Shown in pieces: positions 8,180 to 17,059 of a stretch of DNA of 64,000 bases. The stretch is from the NCBI RefSeq assembly GCF_002078175.1, contig NZ_MWFK01000001.1, positions 1,550,001 through 1,614,000 on the forward strand. Reading direction: 5' to 3'. The position numbers and the translations under genes were made by a program. The first letter of the stretch is position 1, and the number at the start of each line of letters is the position of its first letter. The DNA is from Streptomyces sp. M41(2017). GTDB lineage: Bacteria > Actinomycetota > Actinomycetes > Streptomycetales > Streptomycetaceae. Under the pieces are notes generated by a model. It had not been told where the DNA came from, did no database searches, and saw nothing but the letters and a program-made list of their open reading frames with translations.

Positions 8180-10507
8180 TCAGGTCGTCCGCGCCGTGCC
8201 GGTCCCCTTCTCCGCGTCCAGCGCGTACACGCAGCGGTCCTTGCTGCACGCGTAGACCACACCGTCCTTGACGACGGGGGCGCCGGTGATCTCGCCCCCG
8301 GTCGCCAGCTTCCAGCGCAGCCGGCCGTCGTCGGCCTTCAGCGTGTAGAGCAGGTGGTCCGTCGAGCCGAAGTGGATGCGGCCCTCGGCGACCGCGGGGG
8401 CCCCGACCAGGTCGCCGCCGGCCTGGAAGCGCCACTTGGGGGTGCCGGTCACCGCGTCCAGCGTGTACAGACCCTTGCCGCTGCCCACGTGGACGTGGCC
8501 CGCGGCGACGAGGACCGGCTCCACGGAGGCGCGGGACTCGGTGGCGATGCGCCAGCGGTCGCGGCCGTCGGTGGCGTCGAGGGCGTACACGGTGCCCAGG
8601 TAGTCGGCGAGATAGACCCCGCCGCCCGTCACGGCCGGACCCGGGGCGAAGGTGGGCGGGCTGAGGAAGACGGCCGGGGCCTCGAAGTGCCAGCGGACCC
8701 GCCCGCTCGCCACGTCGACGGCGAGGACGCGGGTGCCGGCGGAGATGTACACGTAGCCGTCGGGGGCGTGGGTGATCCGCACCGGTACGCCGCCGCAGGA
8801 GGCCGCGTCACCGATCGGGTAGGACCAGCGCTCCTCGCCGGTACGGGCGTCCAGGGCGCGCAGCCGGGCGTCCTTCCAGACGTACACCGTGCCGTCGTGG
8901 ACGGAAGGGCCCGCCTCCGGCGACTCGAAGTCCGTCTGGGCCCCGCTGATCTCCCAGAGTCTCTGGCCGTTCGAGGCCTCCCAGGCCTGGACGCCGCCGC
9001 CGCGCGTGCCGGTGACGACCGTTCCGCGGTCGGCCTTGAGCGAGTAGACCCAGCCGTCCGTGGACAGCCGCCACAGGTCGGCGCCCTCGCGGGCGTCGAG
9101 CGCGAACAGGGTCGGCCCGTCGGAGGCGTGGATCCGCCCGTCCGCGACGGCCATCGACCAGGCGACGTCCCGCGTCTTGAAGCGGCGGCGGCCGGTCGCC
9201 ACGTCGAGGGCGTGCACCTCGAAGGAGGTGACGTAGACCAGGTCACCGGCGACCGAGGGCGTGCCCCACACGTCGTTCGACATGCGGAAACGCCAGGGAC
9301 GCCAGCCGGCGGGAGCGTCGGGCGAGGGGGCCGGCGGAGCGACCGTGGGCGCCGGGTCGGCGCCGTTGACCCCCGCGCGCGGCCGGGACCAGGAGGCCGC
9401 GAGACCGGCCTCCGGCGGCGGCGCCTTGACGGCGGCGGCGCGGGCGTCGGCCACCCGCGGACCGGGCCCGATGGGCACCTTGGCGCCCGCGAGGCGCACC
9501 GGGCCGGTGTCGGGCGCTCCGACCACGACCGGGGCGTGCGACGGGGGCGGCGGCAGCGCGGGGCGTCCGCCGCCGCTGCGCGCGCCGACGGACGCGGGCT
9601 TCACCGGCGGACGGCCGCCGCGGCGCGTCTCGATGAGGCCCACCGCCCGCTCGGGCAGCCACGCCGACGCCGTACCGCTGTCGTCGGAGCCGGAGCCGAA
9701 GAGGTGGGGGGCGAGCTGTGCCTGGAGGTCGGCGGGGTTGGGGCGGGCCGTGGCGTCCATCTGCATGCAGGACTCGATGAGCGGGCGCAGCTCCTCGGGG
9801 AGCCCTTCGAGGTTCGGTCCCTCGCGGAGCAGCATGAACACCGTCTCGACGGGGTTGGCGCCGTGGAAGGGCGCGTGTCCGGTCGCGGCGAAGACCAGCA
9901 TCGAGCCGAGCGAGAAGACGTCGCTGGCGCCGGTCACGCTGCGCGAGTCCTTCGCCTGCTCGGGCGACATGTACGCGGGGGTACCGACCGCGACGTTCGT
10001 CATGGTCAGACGGGTGTTCGAAACGCCGGACGCGATGCCGAAGTCGATCACCCGCGGTCCGTCCTCGACCACCAGGACGTTCGACGGCTTCAGGTCACGG
10101 TGGACGAGACCGGCGCCGTGGATCGACTGGAGCGCCTCCGCGACGCCCGCCGCGAGCCAGCGCACCGCCTGGGCCGGGAGCGGCCCGCACTCGTTCACTA
10201 TTTCCTCGAGCGAGGGGGCGGGGACGTAGGCGGTGGCGAGCCAGGGCACCGCGGCGCGCGCGTCGGCGTCGACCACGGCGGCCGTGTAGAAACCCGACAC
10301 GGCGCGGGCCGCCTCGACCTCGCGCGAGAAGCGGACCCGGAACAGCTGGTCCTCGGCGAGTTCCGTCCTGACCGTCTTGATCGCCACACGCCGGCCGGAG
10401 GCCGAGCGCGCGAGATAGACCAGCCCCATGCCGCCGGCACCCAGCCGTCCCAGCACCTCGAACGGCCCGATCCGCCGCGGATCGTGCTGCGTCAGCTGAT
10501 CCACCAC
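8180..10507 (-). CDS. afsK: AfsK Ser/Thr protein kinase with PQQ-type beta-propeller
   Basis: 775 residues from the GTG at 10507, which has GGAGG upstream and gives the N-terminus [10 protein letters not shown]. Residues 16-275 are a Hanks-type kinase: glycine loop GRLGAGGMG, Lys44 in VAIK, HRDLK at 136-140, DFG at 155-157. Thr168 lies in the activation loop (RLTMTNV), matching the known AfsK autophosphorylation site Thr-168. A Pro/Ala linker (about 300-410) leads to a C-terminal repeat domain of PQQ/YVTN beta-propeller type that may sense a ligand; no clear transmembrane helix is visible. AfsK phosphorylates AfsR to raise afsS transcription and secondary metabolism. All three partners lie in this window. 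Confidence 0.93.
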   Translation of the reverse strand: MVDQLTQHDPRRIGPFEVLGRLGAGGMGLVYLARSASGRRVAIKTVRTELAEDQLFRVRFSREVEAARAVSGFYTAAVVDADARAAVPWLATAYVPAPSLEEIVNECGPLPAQAVRWLAAGVAEALQSIHGAGLVHRDLKPSNVLVVEDGPRVIDFGIASGVSNTRLTMTNVAVGTPAYMSPEQAKDSRSVTGASDVFSLGSMLVFAATGHAPFHGANPVETVFMLLREGPNLEGLPEELRPLIESCMQMDATARPNPADLQAQLAPHLFGSGSDDSGTASAWLPERAVGLIETRRGGRPPVKPASVGARSGGGRPALPPPPSHAPVVVGAPDTGPVRLAGAKVPIGPGPRVADARAAAVKAPPPEAGLAASWSRPRAGVNGADPAPTVAPPAPSPDAPAGWRPWRFRMSNDVWGTPSVAGDLVYVTSFEVHALDVATGRRRFKTRDVAWSMAVADGRIHASDGPTLFALDAREGADLWRLSTDGWVYSLKADRGTVVTGTRGGGVQAWEASNGQRLWEISGAQTDFESPEAGPSVHDGTVYVWKDARLRALDARTGEERWSYPIGDAASCGGVPVRITHAPDGYVYISAGTRVLAVDVASGRVRWHFEAPAVFLSPPTFAPGPAVTGGGVYLADYLGTVYALDATDGRDRWRIATESRASVEPVLVAAGHVHVGSGKGLYTLDAVTGTPKWRFQAGGDLVGAPAVAEGRIHFGSTDHLLYTLKADDGRLRWKLATGGEITGAPVVKDGVVYACSKDRCVYALDAEKGTGTARTT

Positions 10508-10771
10508 TTGCCTGCCACCTCCCCGTACGGGTCGCGTCATCCACGTGTGAACGCGGCCCAGTGCAGCGTCTCACCACCGCACCGCCGTGGCGGCACGCAC
10601 CCCGATTCTTCCTGGCCGAGCCACAGGTTGCGAACCCGGACGCGGATCGGGGTGTCTCATGACAAAACACCCGCTCCAGGAGGAGTACGGGCGGCCCGGT
10701 CCGGCCGTTCACGGCTGAATGACGCCGCTCGTCCGGGATGTACCCCGTCCCCCGGTGCCGGATGTCCCGTC

Positions 10772-11527
10772 TCAGCGTTCGAGGACGGCGAACGACGCAC
10801 CCTGATTGTCCGTGACCACGGCCACCCGTCCGTACGAGGCGTCGAAGGGCGGCACCTGGACCCGGCCGCCGAGCCGGATCACCGTCGCGAGCGCCTCGTC
10901 GCAGTCGCCGACCCCGAAGTGCACGAGGAAGTGGGGCGGCATCTCGGCCGGGAAGACGCCGGTGACGGGGACGCGGCCGAAGTCGGGGGTCGCGTCGGGC
11001 CCGAAGAGGGCGTCGTGGAACAGGGTGCCGTAGAAGCGGTCGACGGTCGCGGTGTCCCGCGCGTACAACTCCGCCCAGCAGAAGGTGCGGCGTTCGTGGC
11101 GGCGGCCGAATCCGGCGTGGCTGCCGGGCTGCCACAGGCCGAACACCGCACCCTCGGGGTCCGTGACGAGGGCGGCGCTGCCGAGGTCGCCGGAGGATCC
11201 GGGCAGTTCGGTCGGCGCGGTGATGACGTGTCCGCCCGCCGCCGCGATCCGCCGGGTCAGTGCCCGCGCGTCCGGCGTCGCGAAGTACACCGTCCACACC
11301 GTGGGCATGCGCCCGTCCCGCTTGGGCGTGAGGCCCGCGACCGGCGCACCGTCCAGCTCCGCCGGAATCATCGGGCCGGCGCCCGCGGTCTCGTCGGCGG
11401 TCTCCGGGAACGTCCAGCCGAACAGTTCGCCGTAGAAGCGCTTGCCCGCCCGCACGTCGGGCAACTGGACGTCGACCCAGCAGGGCACACCCTCGGAGAA
11501 CCCGGCGACAACGGCAGATTCGGCCAT
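10772..11527 (-). CDS. kbpA: KbpA-like VOC/glyoxalase-fold protein, putative AfsK inhibitor
   Basis: 251 residues with two tandem vicinal-oxygen-chelate modules: residues 10-125 (VDVQLPDVRAGKRFYGELFG) and 135-250 (CWAELYARDTATVDRFYGTL). KbpA of S. coelicolor is a 252-residue protein encoded next to afsK that binds the unphosphorylated kinase and blocks its autophosphorylation; length and position agree. Metal ligands of true glyoxalases are not obvious, which fits a binding role. It is transcribed toward afsK, 264 bp away, and divergent from the TetR gene. A catalytic VOC function cannot be excluded. Confidence 0.72.
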   Translation of the reverse strand: MAESAVVAGFSEGVPCWVDVQLPDVRAGKRFYGELFGWTFPETADETAGAGPMIPAELDGAPVAGLTPKRDGRMPTVWTVYFATPDARALTRRIAAAGGHVITAPTELPGSSGDLGSAALVTDPEGAVFGLWQPGSHAGFGRRHERRTFCWAELYARDTATVDRFYGTLFHDALFGPDATPDFGRVPVTGVFPAEMPPHFLVHFGVGDCDEALATVIRLGGRVQVPPFDASYGRVAVVTDNQGASFAVLER

Positions 11528-11677
11528 GCGATCAAGCTAACGGCCGCGCGCTCATCGCGCAGGGCGGGCGCATCCGCACCGGTGACACCCCTGTGCAGGG
11601 CGTCCACGACCCCTGTGACGGAGGGCCGCACCCCATTTGCAGTCGGCCGAATCGCGCTCCGATCACCCCTCGGTAAG

Positions 11678-11692
11678 CTGACGGCATGACAG
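11678..11692. promoter_or_regulatory. Imperfect CTGAC-N5-GTCAG operator on the tetR start codon
   Basis: CTGACGGCATGACAG has one mismatch in the right arm and spans the ATG at 11686. It fits autoregulation of the TetR gene, but one match of this quality near a start codon could be chance. Confidence 0.45.
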
Positions 11693-12333
11693 GACAAGTG
11701 CGTACCGTCGACGGCCGCGTGGCCGGACGGCGTGGGCAGGCGACCCGGCAGAAGCTGCTCGACTGCCTCAGCGAGATGCTCAGCTCGTCGCCCTACCGGG
11801 ATGTCAAAGTCATCGACGTCGCCAGGAAGGCGGGCACGTCGCCGGCGACCTTCTACCAGTACTTCCCGGACGTCGAAGGCGCCGTCCTGGAGATCGCGGA
11901 ACACATGGCCGCCGAGGGCGCCGGGCTGACCCAGCTGCTCGAAGGGCGCTCGTGGGTCGGCAAGGCCGGCTGGCAGACCGCACAGGAACTCGTGGACGGT
12001 TTCCTGGAGTTCTGGCGGAAGAACGACGCGATCCTGCGCGTGGTCGACCTCGGCGCGGCCGAGGGCGACAAGCGCTTCTACAAGATCCGCATGAAGATCC
12101 TGAACTCCGTGAACAACTCGCTCACGGACTCGGTGGCCGACCTCCAGGCCAAGGGCAAGGTCGACAAGGACGTGAACCCGGCGGCCATGGCCGGTTCCCT
12201 CGTCGCCATGCTCGCCGCGGTCGCCTCGCACCAGAGGGGCTTCCAGACGTGGGGCGTCAAGCAGGCTGAACTCAAGCCGAACCTCGCGCTGTTGGTGCAT
12301 CTGGGCGTGACCGGGAAGAAGCCGACGAAGTAA
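11686..12333 (+). CDS. TetR-family regulator, likely controller of the CTGAC-N5-GTCAG regulon
   Basis: 215 residues. Residues 20-70 are a TetR helix-turn-helix (KVIDVARKAGTSPATFYQYF), and the rest is a helical ligand-binding domain ending in a Lys-rich tail. The operator-like palindrome CTGACGGCATGACAG covers its own start codon. TetR dimers bind palindromes of this size, and this is the only TetR gene in the window, so I infer it represses the surrounding acyl-CoA catabolic genes and is relieved by a CoA ester. Its place next to kbpA/afsK matches S. coelicolor SCO4421 from memory. A regulator encoded elsewhere could instead own the operators. Confidence 0.85.
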   Translation: MTGQVRTVDGRVAGRRGQATRQKLLDCLSEMLSSSPYRDVKVIDVARKAGTSPATFYQYFPDVEGAVLEIAEHMAAEGAGLTQLLEGRSWVGKAGWQTAQELVDGFLEFWRKNDAILRVVDLGAAEGDKRFYKIRMKILNSVNNSLTDSVADLQAKGKVDKDVNPAAMAGSLVAMLAAVASHQRGFQTWGVKQAELKPNLALLVHLGVTGKKPTK

Positions 12334-12432
12334 CTTAATCGATCTTTTTCGCCCCAACTCCTGTCATGCGGGCGGTAGTTCATCTCGGAGGCACACTCCG
12401 GCGGACTGCCGCCCGCTGCGCTGTGCGGTGGC

Positions 12433-12635
12433 GGGAGCACACGGCGCCGGTCACGAGAGTACGCGGCGCCGGTCCGGGCACGGGAGCGCACAGCACCGGT
12501 CCGGGCACGGGAGCGCACAGCACCGGTCCGGGCACGGGAGCGCACAGCACCGGTCCGGGCACGGGAGCACACGGCGGCGGTCCGGGCACGGGAGCGCACG
12601 GCGCCGGTCCGGGGCACGGGAGCACACGGCGGCGG
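12433..12635. repeat. 27-bp tandem repeat array between convergent genes
   Basis: About seven units of a 27-bp repeat (GGGAGCGCACAGCACCGG plus TCCGGGCAC). Three adjacent copies at 12482-12562 are identical and flanking copies diverge. It fills most of the 337-bp gap between the TetR stop and the nitroreductase-like stop. No ORF, spacer structure or terminator stem is evident, so it is a minisatellite, likely variable between strains. Confidence 0.9.
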
Positions 12636-12670
12636 ATCGTCCACGGCGTCCGGGCGCCGGGCGGGGCCGG

Positions 12671-13813
12671 CTACGCGGGCGGTGGTCCGTCCACGGCGTC
12701 CGGGGTGACGGTCGCCTGTCGCCGGACGATCCTGAAGAGCCGGATCTCCCGGTCCACCCGCGCCTGGTAGGTGGCGTAGGGCGGCCAGAAGGCCAGCGCG
12801 GTCCGCCACACCGCGGCCCGTTCCTCCCCCGTGAGCAGCCGCGCCGTCACGGGGATGTCCTCGCCCTTCCAGCTGATGACCGCGTCGGGGTGCGCGAGGA
12901 GGTTGGCGGTCCAGGCGGGGTGGCCCGTACGGCCGAAGTTGGAGCCGACGAGGATCCAGCCGCTCTCCGGAGCGCCCGCGCCCCCCTCGGCCTCCGGTGT
13001 CCGCCCGGCGTCCGGCGTCCCCCCGGTGGCCACGCTCCCTCCGGTTCCCCCGGTTCCCCCGGCCGTCCCGGTCCTCCCGGTGGCCGCGGCCCCTCCGGCA
13101 CCCGTCTCGTCCCCGACCCGCGCCGCCCCGGCCTCCGGCATGCAGGCCAGGGGTGTGCGGCGCTCCAGCCCGCTGCGGGCGCCGCGGGCGGTGAGGACGA
13201 TCCCCGGCAGCATCTGGGCGCTGAGCAGCACCTTTCCCCGGGTCAGGCGGTGCACGGCCCGGTCGAGGGCCGGGATGAGGTGGGGGGCCACCTTGGCGAA
13301 GGCCCGCGTCGAGGAGACCCGCTGCACCAGCCGGACCCCGGGCATCCTCCGCGCCCCGGTCCCGGTCCCGACGGCGGCACCGGGCGCCCCTCCGACCGGA
13401 CCTCCCCCTCCACTCGTCCCGGACCCCTCTCCGCTCGTACCCCCGACACCGGTCACCCCGGGCGGCCCTCCGCTCGTCCCGCCCGCGGCCGCCGCCCGGG
13501 ACGAGCCCCCTGCAGGCCCTTCGGCAGCGCCCACCCCGGGCGGTCCCCCACCCGGGCGGTCACCACCCTTCACCCCGGGCGCCCCTCCGGCCGGCCCGCC
13601 GTCACCGGTCACCCCGGGCGGCCCTCCGCCCGGGCCCCCGTCACCGCTCGCCCCGGCCGCCCCGCCACCGGACCGTCCGCCGTCCCGACTCCCCGCACCG
13701 TTCACCGCGTCACCCTCCGCCCCGTCACCACTCGCCTCGTCCGCACCGGCATCCACCGCGCTCGCCATGTCCTCCCCCTCGGCCTCCCCCGGGCCCCTGG
13801 CCGCCGGCGGCAT
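12671..13813 (-). CDS. Deazaflavin-dependent nitroreductase family protein with long Gly/Pro-rich insertions
   Basis: 380 residues from an ATG that overlaps the upstream dehydrogenase stop (TGATG). The recognisable Ddn/DUF385 split-barrel fold, normally about 150 residues, is in three pieces: residues 155-225 (VLLSAQMLPGIVLTARGARSG), 290-345 (GWILVGSNFGRTGHPAWTANL) and a C-terminal helix. Residues 10-150 are low-complexity GGPPGV/GGAPGV-type repeats and a second Gly/Thr-rich insertion of about 60 residues splits the domain. Family members bind F420 and reduce or oxidise quinones and other substrates. Operon position with the acyl-CoA dehydrogenase suggests a role as its redox partner in the pathway. 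Confidence 0.72.
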   Translation of the reverse strand: MPPAARGPGEAEGEDMASAVDAGADEASGDGAEGDAVNGAGSRDGGRSGGGAAGASGDGGPGGGPPGVTGDGGPAGGAPGVKGGDRPGGGPPGVGAAEGPAGGSSRAAAAGGTSGGPPGVTGVGGTSGEGSGTSGGGGPVGGAPGAAVGTGTGARRMPGVRLVQRVSSTRAFAKVAPHLIPALDRAVHRLTRGKVLLSAQMLPGIVLTARGARSGLERRTPLACMPEAGAARVGDETGAGGAAATGRTGTAGGTGGTGGSVATGGTPDAGRTPEAEGGAGAPESGWILVGSNFGRTGHPAWTANLLAHPDAVISWKGEDIPVTARLLTGEERAAVWRTALAFWPPYATYQARVDREIRLFRIVRRQATVTPDAVDGPPPA

Positions 13814-15000
13814 CAGACCCTCACCTCTCCGGCGTCGAAGAGGCGGGCGGCGTCGGCGGCGTGGGCGCGCAGGCGGTGGACGGGGCCGAAGAGGAGTTCG
13901 TCGCCGGCGGCGCGCTTGAAGGAGAGGTGGGCGTCGTGCTCCCAGGTGAAGCCGATGCCGCCGTGCAACTGGATGCCCTCGGAGGCGGCGGTGCGCAGGG
14001 CCTCCAGCGCCTGGGCCAGTGCGAGTCCGCCCACACGCTCCGCGCCCGCTCCCGTGGCCCAGGCCGCGTAGTACGCCGCCGAGCGGGCCGCCCGCACGCC
14101 CACGTACACGTCGGCGAGCCGGTGCTTGACCGCCTGGAAGGAGCCGATCGCGCGGCCGAACTGCTCGCGCGACCGCACGTGTTCGACGGTGCGTTCCAGC
14201 GCCCGGTCGGCGGCGCCCACGGCCTCGACCGCGAGGACCGCGGCCGCCGCGTCGCCGGTCGCGGCGAGGGCGGCGGGCACGTCGGCGCCCTCGTCGCCCA
14301 GCAACTCGGCCCGTACGTCGCGGAGTTCGATCCGCGCCTGGGGACGGGTCGCGTCGAGCGCGGTCTGCCGTGCGCGGACCATGCCCGCCGCCTCGGCCCG
14401 CACCAGGAAGAGCAGGGTCCGGGAACGGGCGAAGCCGCCGGTGTGGGCGGCCACCACCAGCAGCCCGGCACTGTGCCCGTCCAGGACCTGCGCCGCCTGT
14501 CCGTAGAGCCGCCACCCACCGTCCGCGCGGCGGGCCTGGACGCCTCCGGCGCGGCCGTCGCCCGCCCAGTCGCCGCGGTTGTCGCCGACCAGCGCGAGCG
14601 CGGTGGCCAGGCCCGCGCCCGGTACGGCGAGGGCGGCGGTCAGTTCGCCGGAGGCCAGGCGGGGCAGCAGGGCGGCGCGCTGCGCCTCACCGCCGAGGGC
14701 CAGGATCAGCGGGGCGGCGAGGGCGGCGGTGGCGAACAGCGGCGTGGGGGCGAGGGCGCGGCCCGACTCCTCGCAGGCCAGGGCGAGTTCGGTCACCGAG
14801 CAGCCGATCCCGCCGTAGCGCTCGGGCAGCGCGAGGCCGGGCAGTCCGAGCTGCCGGGAGAGGGTCTCCCAGAGCGCCCGGTCGTGGCCCTCGGGGCTGC
14901 GCGCGGCGGCCCGGAGGTCGTCCGGGCCGCACCGTTTGACCAGCACCTCCCGCAGGGTGCGCCGGACCTCCTCCTGCTCCGCGGTGAGACGGGCGTCCAT
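13813..15000 (-). CDS. Acyl-CoA dehydrogenase subunit (FadE28-type, TWEHD class)
   Basis: 395 residues with N-terminal helical, middle beta and C-terminal helical domains of the family. The REQFGR motif (FAD/CoA contact) lies near 272, and QLHGGIGFTWEHD near 350. It lacks the C-terminal Y(E/G)G(T/S)xxIQ segment of ordinary homotetrameric enzymes, the pattern of the alpha subunit in mycobacterial alpha2beta2 steroid acyl-CoA dehydrogenases. A YGGSDEIQ-type partner is encoded at 31118. GGGAGGAG upstream supports the start. It is divergent from the thiolase gene, with two operator palindromes between. Confidence 0.82.
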   Translation of the reverse strand: MDARLTAEQEEVRRTLREVLVKRCGPDDLRAAARSPEGHDRALWETLSRQLGLPGLALPERYGGIGCSVTELALACEESGRALAPTPLFATAALAAPLILALGGEAQRAALLPRLASGELTAALAVPGAGLATALALVGDNRGDWAGDGRAGGVQARRADGGWRLYGQAAQVLDGHSAGLLVVAAHTGGFARSRTLLFLVRAEAAGMVRARQTALDATRPQARIELRDVRAELLGDEGADVPAALAATGDAAAAVLAVEAVGAADRALERTVEHVRSREQFGRAIGSFQAVKHRLADVYVGVRAARSAAYYAAWATGAGAERVGGLALAQALEALRTAASEGIQLHGGIGFTWEHDAHLSFKRAAGDELLFGPVHRLRAHAADAARLFDAGEVRV

Positions 15001-15049
15001 GGGCGAGCTCCTCCCTGGGGCAGCCTGCGGGATCCGCCGATCCCCAGAT

Positions 15050-15064
15050 CTGACGGGCCGTCAT
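15050..15064. promoter_or_regulatory. CTGAC-N5-GTCAG operator (copy 3, one mismatch)
   Basis: CTGACGGGCCGTCAT, 49 bp upstream of the acyl-CoA dehydrogenase start in the divergent region. Confidence 0.65.
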
Positions 15065-15123
15065 GTTAGGTCGGCCGGTTCCAGATGCACAGGGGTGCGG
15101 GCACCTCCCGGCGACGCGGTTAT

Positions 15124-15138
15124 CTGATGTACCGTCAG
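15124..15138. promoter_or_regulatory. CTGAC-N5-GTCAG operator (copy 4) over a leaderless promoter
   Basis: CTGATGTACCGTCAG. Its centre contains TACCGT (15130-15135), a -10 hexamer 7 bp from the thiolase ATG at 15143. Bound repressor would directly cover the promoter and start of a leaderless message. Confidence 0.7.
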
Positions 15139-15142
15139 ATCC

Positions 15143-16336
15143 ATGACGCATGCCACCCCGGGCCGGAGCGGTCGCAAGGTCGCCGTCGTCGGTATATCCC
15201 TCTCCGACTGCGGTCGCGTGGACGAGGCGACTCCCTACGCGCTGCACGCCCAGGCGGCCCGGCGCGCGCTCGCCGACTCGGGCCTGGACCGCTCGGTGGT
15301 CGACGGTCTCGCGTCGGCGGGCCTCGGCACCCTCGCCCCCGCCGAGGTGGCCGAGTACCTGGGGCTGCGGCCGACCTGGATCGACTCGACCTCCGTCGGC
15401 GGGTCCACCTGGGAGGTCATGGCGGCCCACGCGGCCGACGCCGTCGCGGCGGGCCACGCCAACGCGGTTCTGCTCGTCTACGGCTCCACCGCCCGTGCCG
15501 ACATCAAGGCGGGGCGGCGCACCGGGAACCTGTCGTTCGGCGCCCGGGGACCGCTCCAGTTCGAGGTCCCGTACGGGCACACCCTGATCGCCAAGTACGC
15601 GATGGCCGCCCGCCGTCACATGCACACCTACGGCACCACGCTCGAACAGCTCGCCTCGGTCGCCGTCCAGGCCCGCGCGAACGCCGCCCACAACCCGGAG
15701 GCGATGTTCCGCTCCCCCGTCACCGTCGACGACGTCCTGTCGGGGCCGATGATCGCGGATCCCTTCACCAAGCTGCACTGCTGTCTGCGCTCCGACGGGG
15801 GCGCGGCGGTGCTGCTGGCGGCCGAGGAGTACGTACGCGACTGCCGTACGGCGCCGGTGTGGGTGCTCGGCGCGGGGGAGCACGTCTCGCACACGAGCAT
15901 GTCGGAGTGGGCGGACTTCACCGTGTCCCCGGCGGCGGTGAGCGGCCGGCTCGCCTTCGAGCGCGCCGGGGTGCGGCCCGAGGAGATCGACGTCGCGGAG
16001 ATCTACGACGCCTTCACCTACATGACCCTGGTGACCCTGGAGGACCTCGGCTTCTGCGCGAAGGGCGAGGGAGGCGCGTTCGTGGAGGCGGCGAAGGGGC
16101 GGCTCCTGGTCGGCGGGGAACTGCCGGTGAACACCGACGGAGGCGGGCTGTCGGCCCAACACCCGGGCATGCGGGGCCTGTTCCTCCTGGTGGAGGCCGT
16201 ACGGCAACTGCGCGGCGAGGTACCGGAAGCCCGTCAGGTGCGCCGGGCCGACGGCGCTCTTCCGCAGTTGGCGGTGGCGTCGGGGACGGGCGGATGGTTC
16301 TGCTCGTCGGGAACGGTGGTGCTGGGCCGGGGGTGA
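15143..16336 (+). CDS. Thiolase-superfamily lipid-transfer protein (Ltp3/Ltp4-like)
   Basis: 397 residues, paralogous to the Ltp2-like protein at 5051: both share VDEA/GLA-type N-terminal motifs, IYDAF near residue 290, the GFCAKGEGGAF loop and PVNTDGGGLS near 330. After LS it reads AQHPGM with a His where the first paralog has the second Tyr, so its chemistry probably differs (thiolysis or condensation rather than retro-aldol). No DUF35 gene follows; the only other DUF35 in the window is at 18736 and could be the partner. The ATG lies 4 bp from an operator and 7 bp from a -10-like TACCGT. Confidence 0.78.
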   Translation: MTHATPGRSGRKVAVVGISLSDCGRVDEATPYALHAQAARRALADSGLDRSVVDGLASAGLGTLAPAEVAEYLGLRPTWIDSTSVGGSTWEVMAAHAADAVAAGHANAVLLVYGSTARADIKAGRRTGNLSFGARGPLQFEVPYGHTLIAKYAMAARRHMHTYGTTLEQLASVAVQARANAAHNPEAMFRSPVTVDDVLSGPMIADPFTKLHCCLRSDGGAAVLLAAEEYVRDCRTAPVWVLGAGEHVSHTSMSEWADFTVSPAAVSGRLAFERAGVRPEEIDVAEIYDAFTYMTLVTLEDLGFCAKGEGGAFVEAAKGRLLVGGELPVNTDGGGLSAQHPGMRGLFLLVEAVRQLRGEVPEARQVRRADGALPQLAVASGTGGWFCSSGTVVLGRG

Positions 16337-16402
16337 GACGGCGTGTGCCGGTGTCCGTCCGGCGACGGCGGGCGTCCGCGCTCCGGGGCGATACTCGACG
16401 GC

Positions 16403-17059
16403 ATGGAACCGGATCTTCATGAGCTGCTGAGATCACTGCGGGTGTGGGACACGGAGCTGCCGGGCTTCGAGCCGGAGAGCGCACCGGCGGACCCGCTGAC
16501 CCTGTTCGCCCGGTGGCTCGCGGAGGCCGCGGCCGCGGGGCAGACCGAGCCGCACACGATGTCGCTGGCGACGGCCGACGAGGACGGGCTGCCCGATGTC
16601 CGCACGGTGATGCTGCACGGCGCGGACGACCGGGGCTGGGCGTTCGCTACCCACGTGACCAGCCGCAAGGGCCGCCAGCTCGCCGCCCGCCCGCACGCGG
16701 CCCTCGGCTTCTACTGGCCGGCGCAGGGGCGCCAGGTCCGGCTGCGGGGCCCGGTCACCGTCGCCTCGGCCGAGGAGAGCCGGGCGGACCTGCATGCACG
16801 CTCCACGGGCGCGCTGGCCGCGGCCCTGGTGGGCCGGCAGAGCGACGTCCTGCCCTCCCTGGCGGACCTGGAGCGCGCGTCGGACGCGGCCTGGGAGCAG
16901 GCCGAGCGGTCCCCGGACACCCCGGCGCCCACCTGGACCCTCTACCGTCTCCGGCCCACGGAGGCGGAGTTCTTCCAGGGCGACCCCCGCCGCCGCCACG
17001 TACGCCTCACCTACCACCGCACGACCGAGGGCTGGACGACGGACCTGCTGTGGCCCTGA
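16403..17059 (+). CDS. PNPOx-like FMN-binding oxidase (PdxH paralog)
   Basis: 218 residues of the pyridoxamine 5'-phosphate oxidase split-barrel fold: TMSLATADEDGLPDVRTVML, THVTSRKGRQLAARP and a C-terminal EFFQGDPRRRHVRL corresponding to [14 protein letters not shown] of the true pdxH at 63064. The conserved FMN and PLP contacts are only partly retained, so it may act on another substrate or bind FMN/F420. I prefer ATG 16403 to the upstream in-frame start at 16343 because similarity begins there. Its 3' end overlaps the convergent acetyltransferase gene by 53 bp. Confidence 0.78.
   Translation: MEPDLHELLRSLRVWDTELPGFEPESAPADPLTLFARWLAEAAAAGQTEPHTMSLATADEDGLPDVRTVMLHGADDRGWAFATHVTSRKGRQLAARPHAALGFYWPAQGRQVRLRGPVTVASAEESRADLHARSTGALAAALVGRQSDVLPSLADLERASDAAWEQAERSPDTPAPTWTLYRLRPTEAEFFQGDPRRRHVRLTYHRTTEGWTTDLLWP

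Noticed and set aside
7521..8255. Plus-strand frame opposite the secreted Ser/Gly-rich protein
   Set aside because: Arg/Val/Gly-rich shadow; the minus-strand frame has a signal peptide and a promoter pattern.
8354..11689. 1111-codon open frame on the plus strand opposite afsK and kbpA
   Set aside because: It is an antisense shadow of two well-supported minus-strand genes, with no ribosome binding site and no domain; long antisense frames are expected at this GC content.
12433..12635. Possible CRISPR array from regular 27-bp repeats
   Set aside because: Units are directly tandem with no unique spacers, and no cas genes are near.
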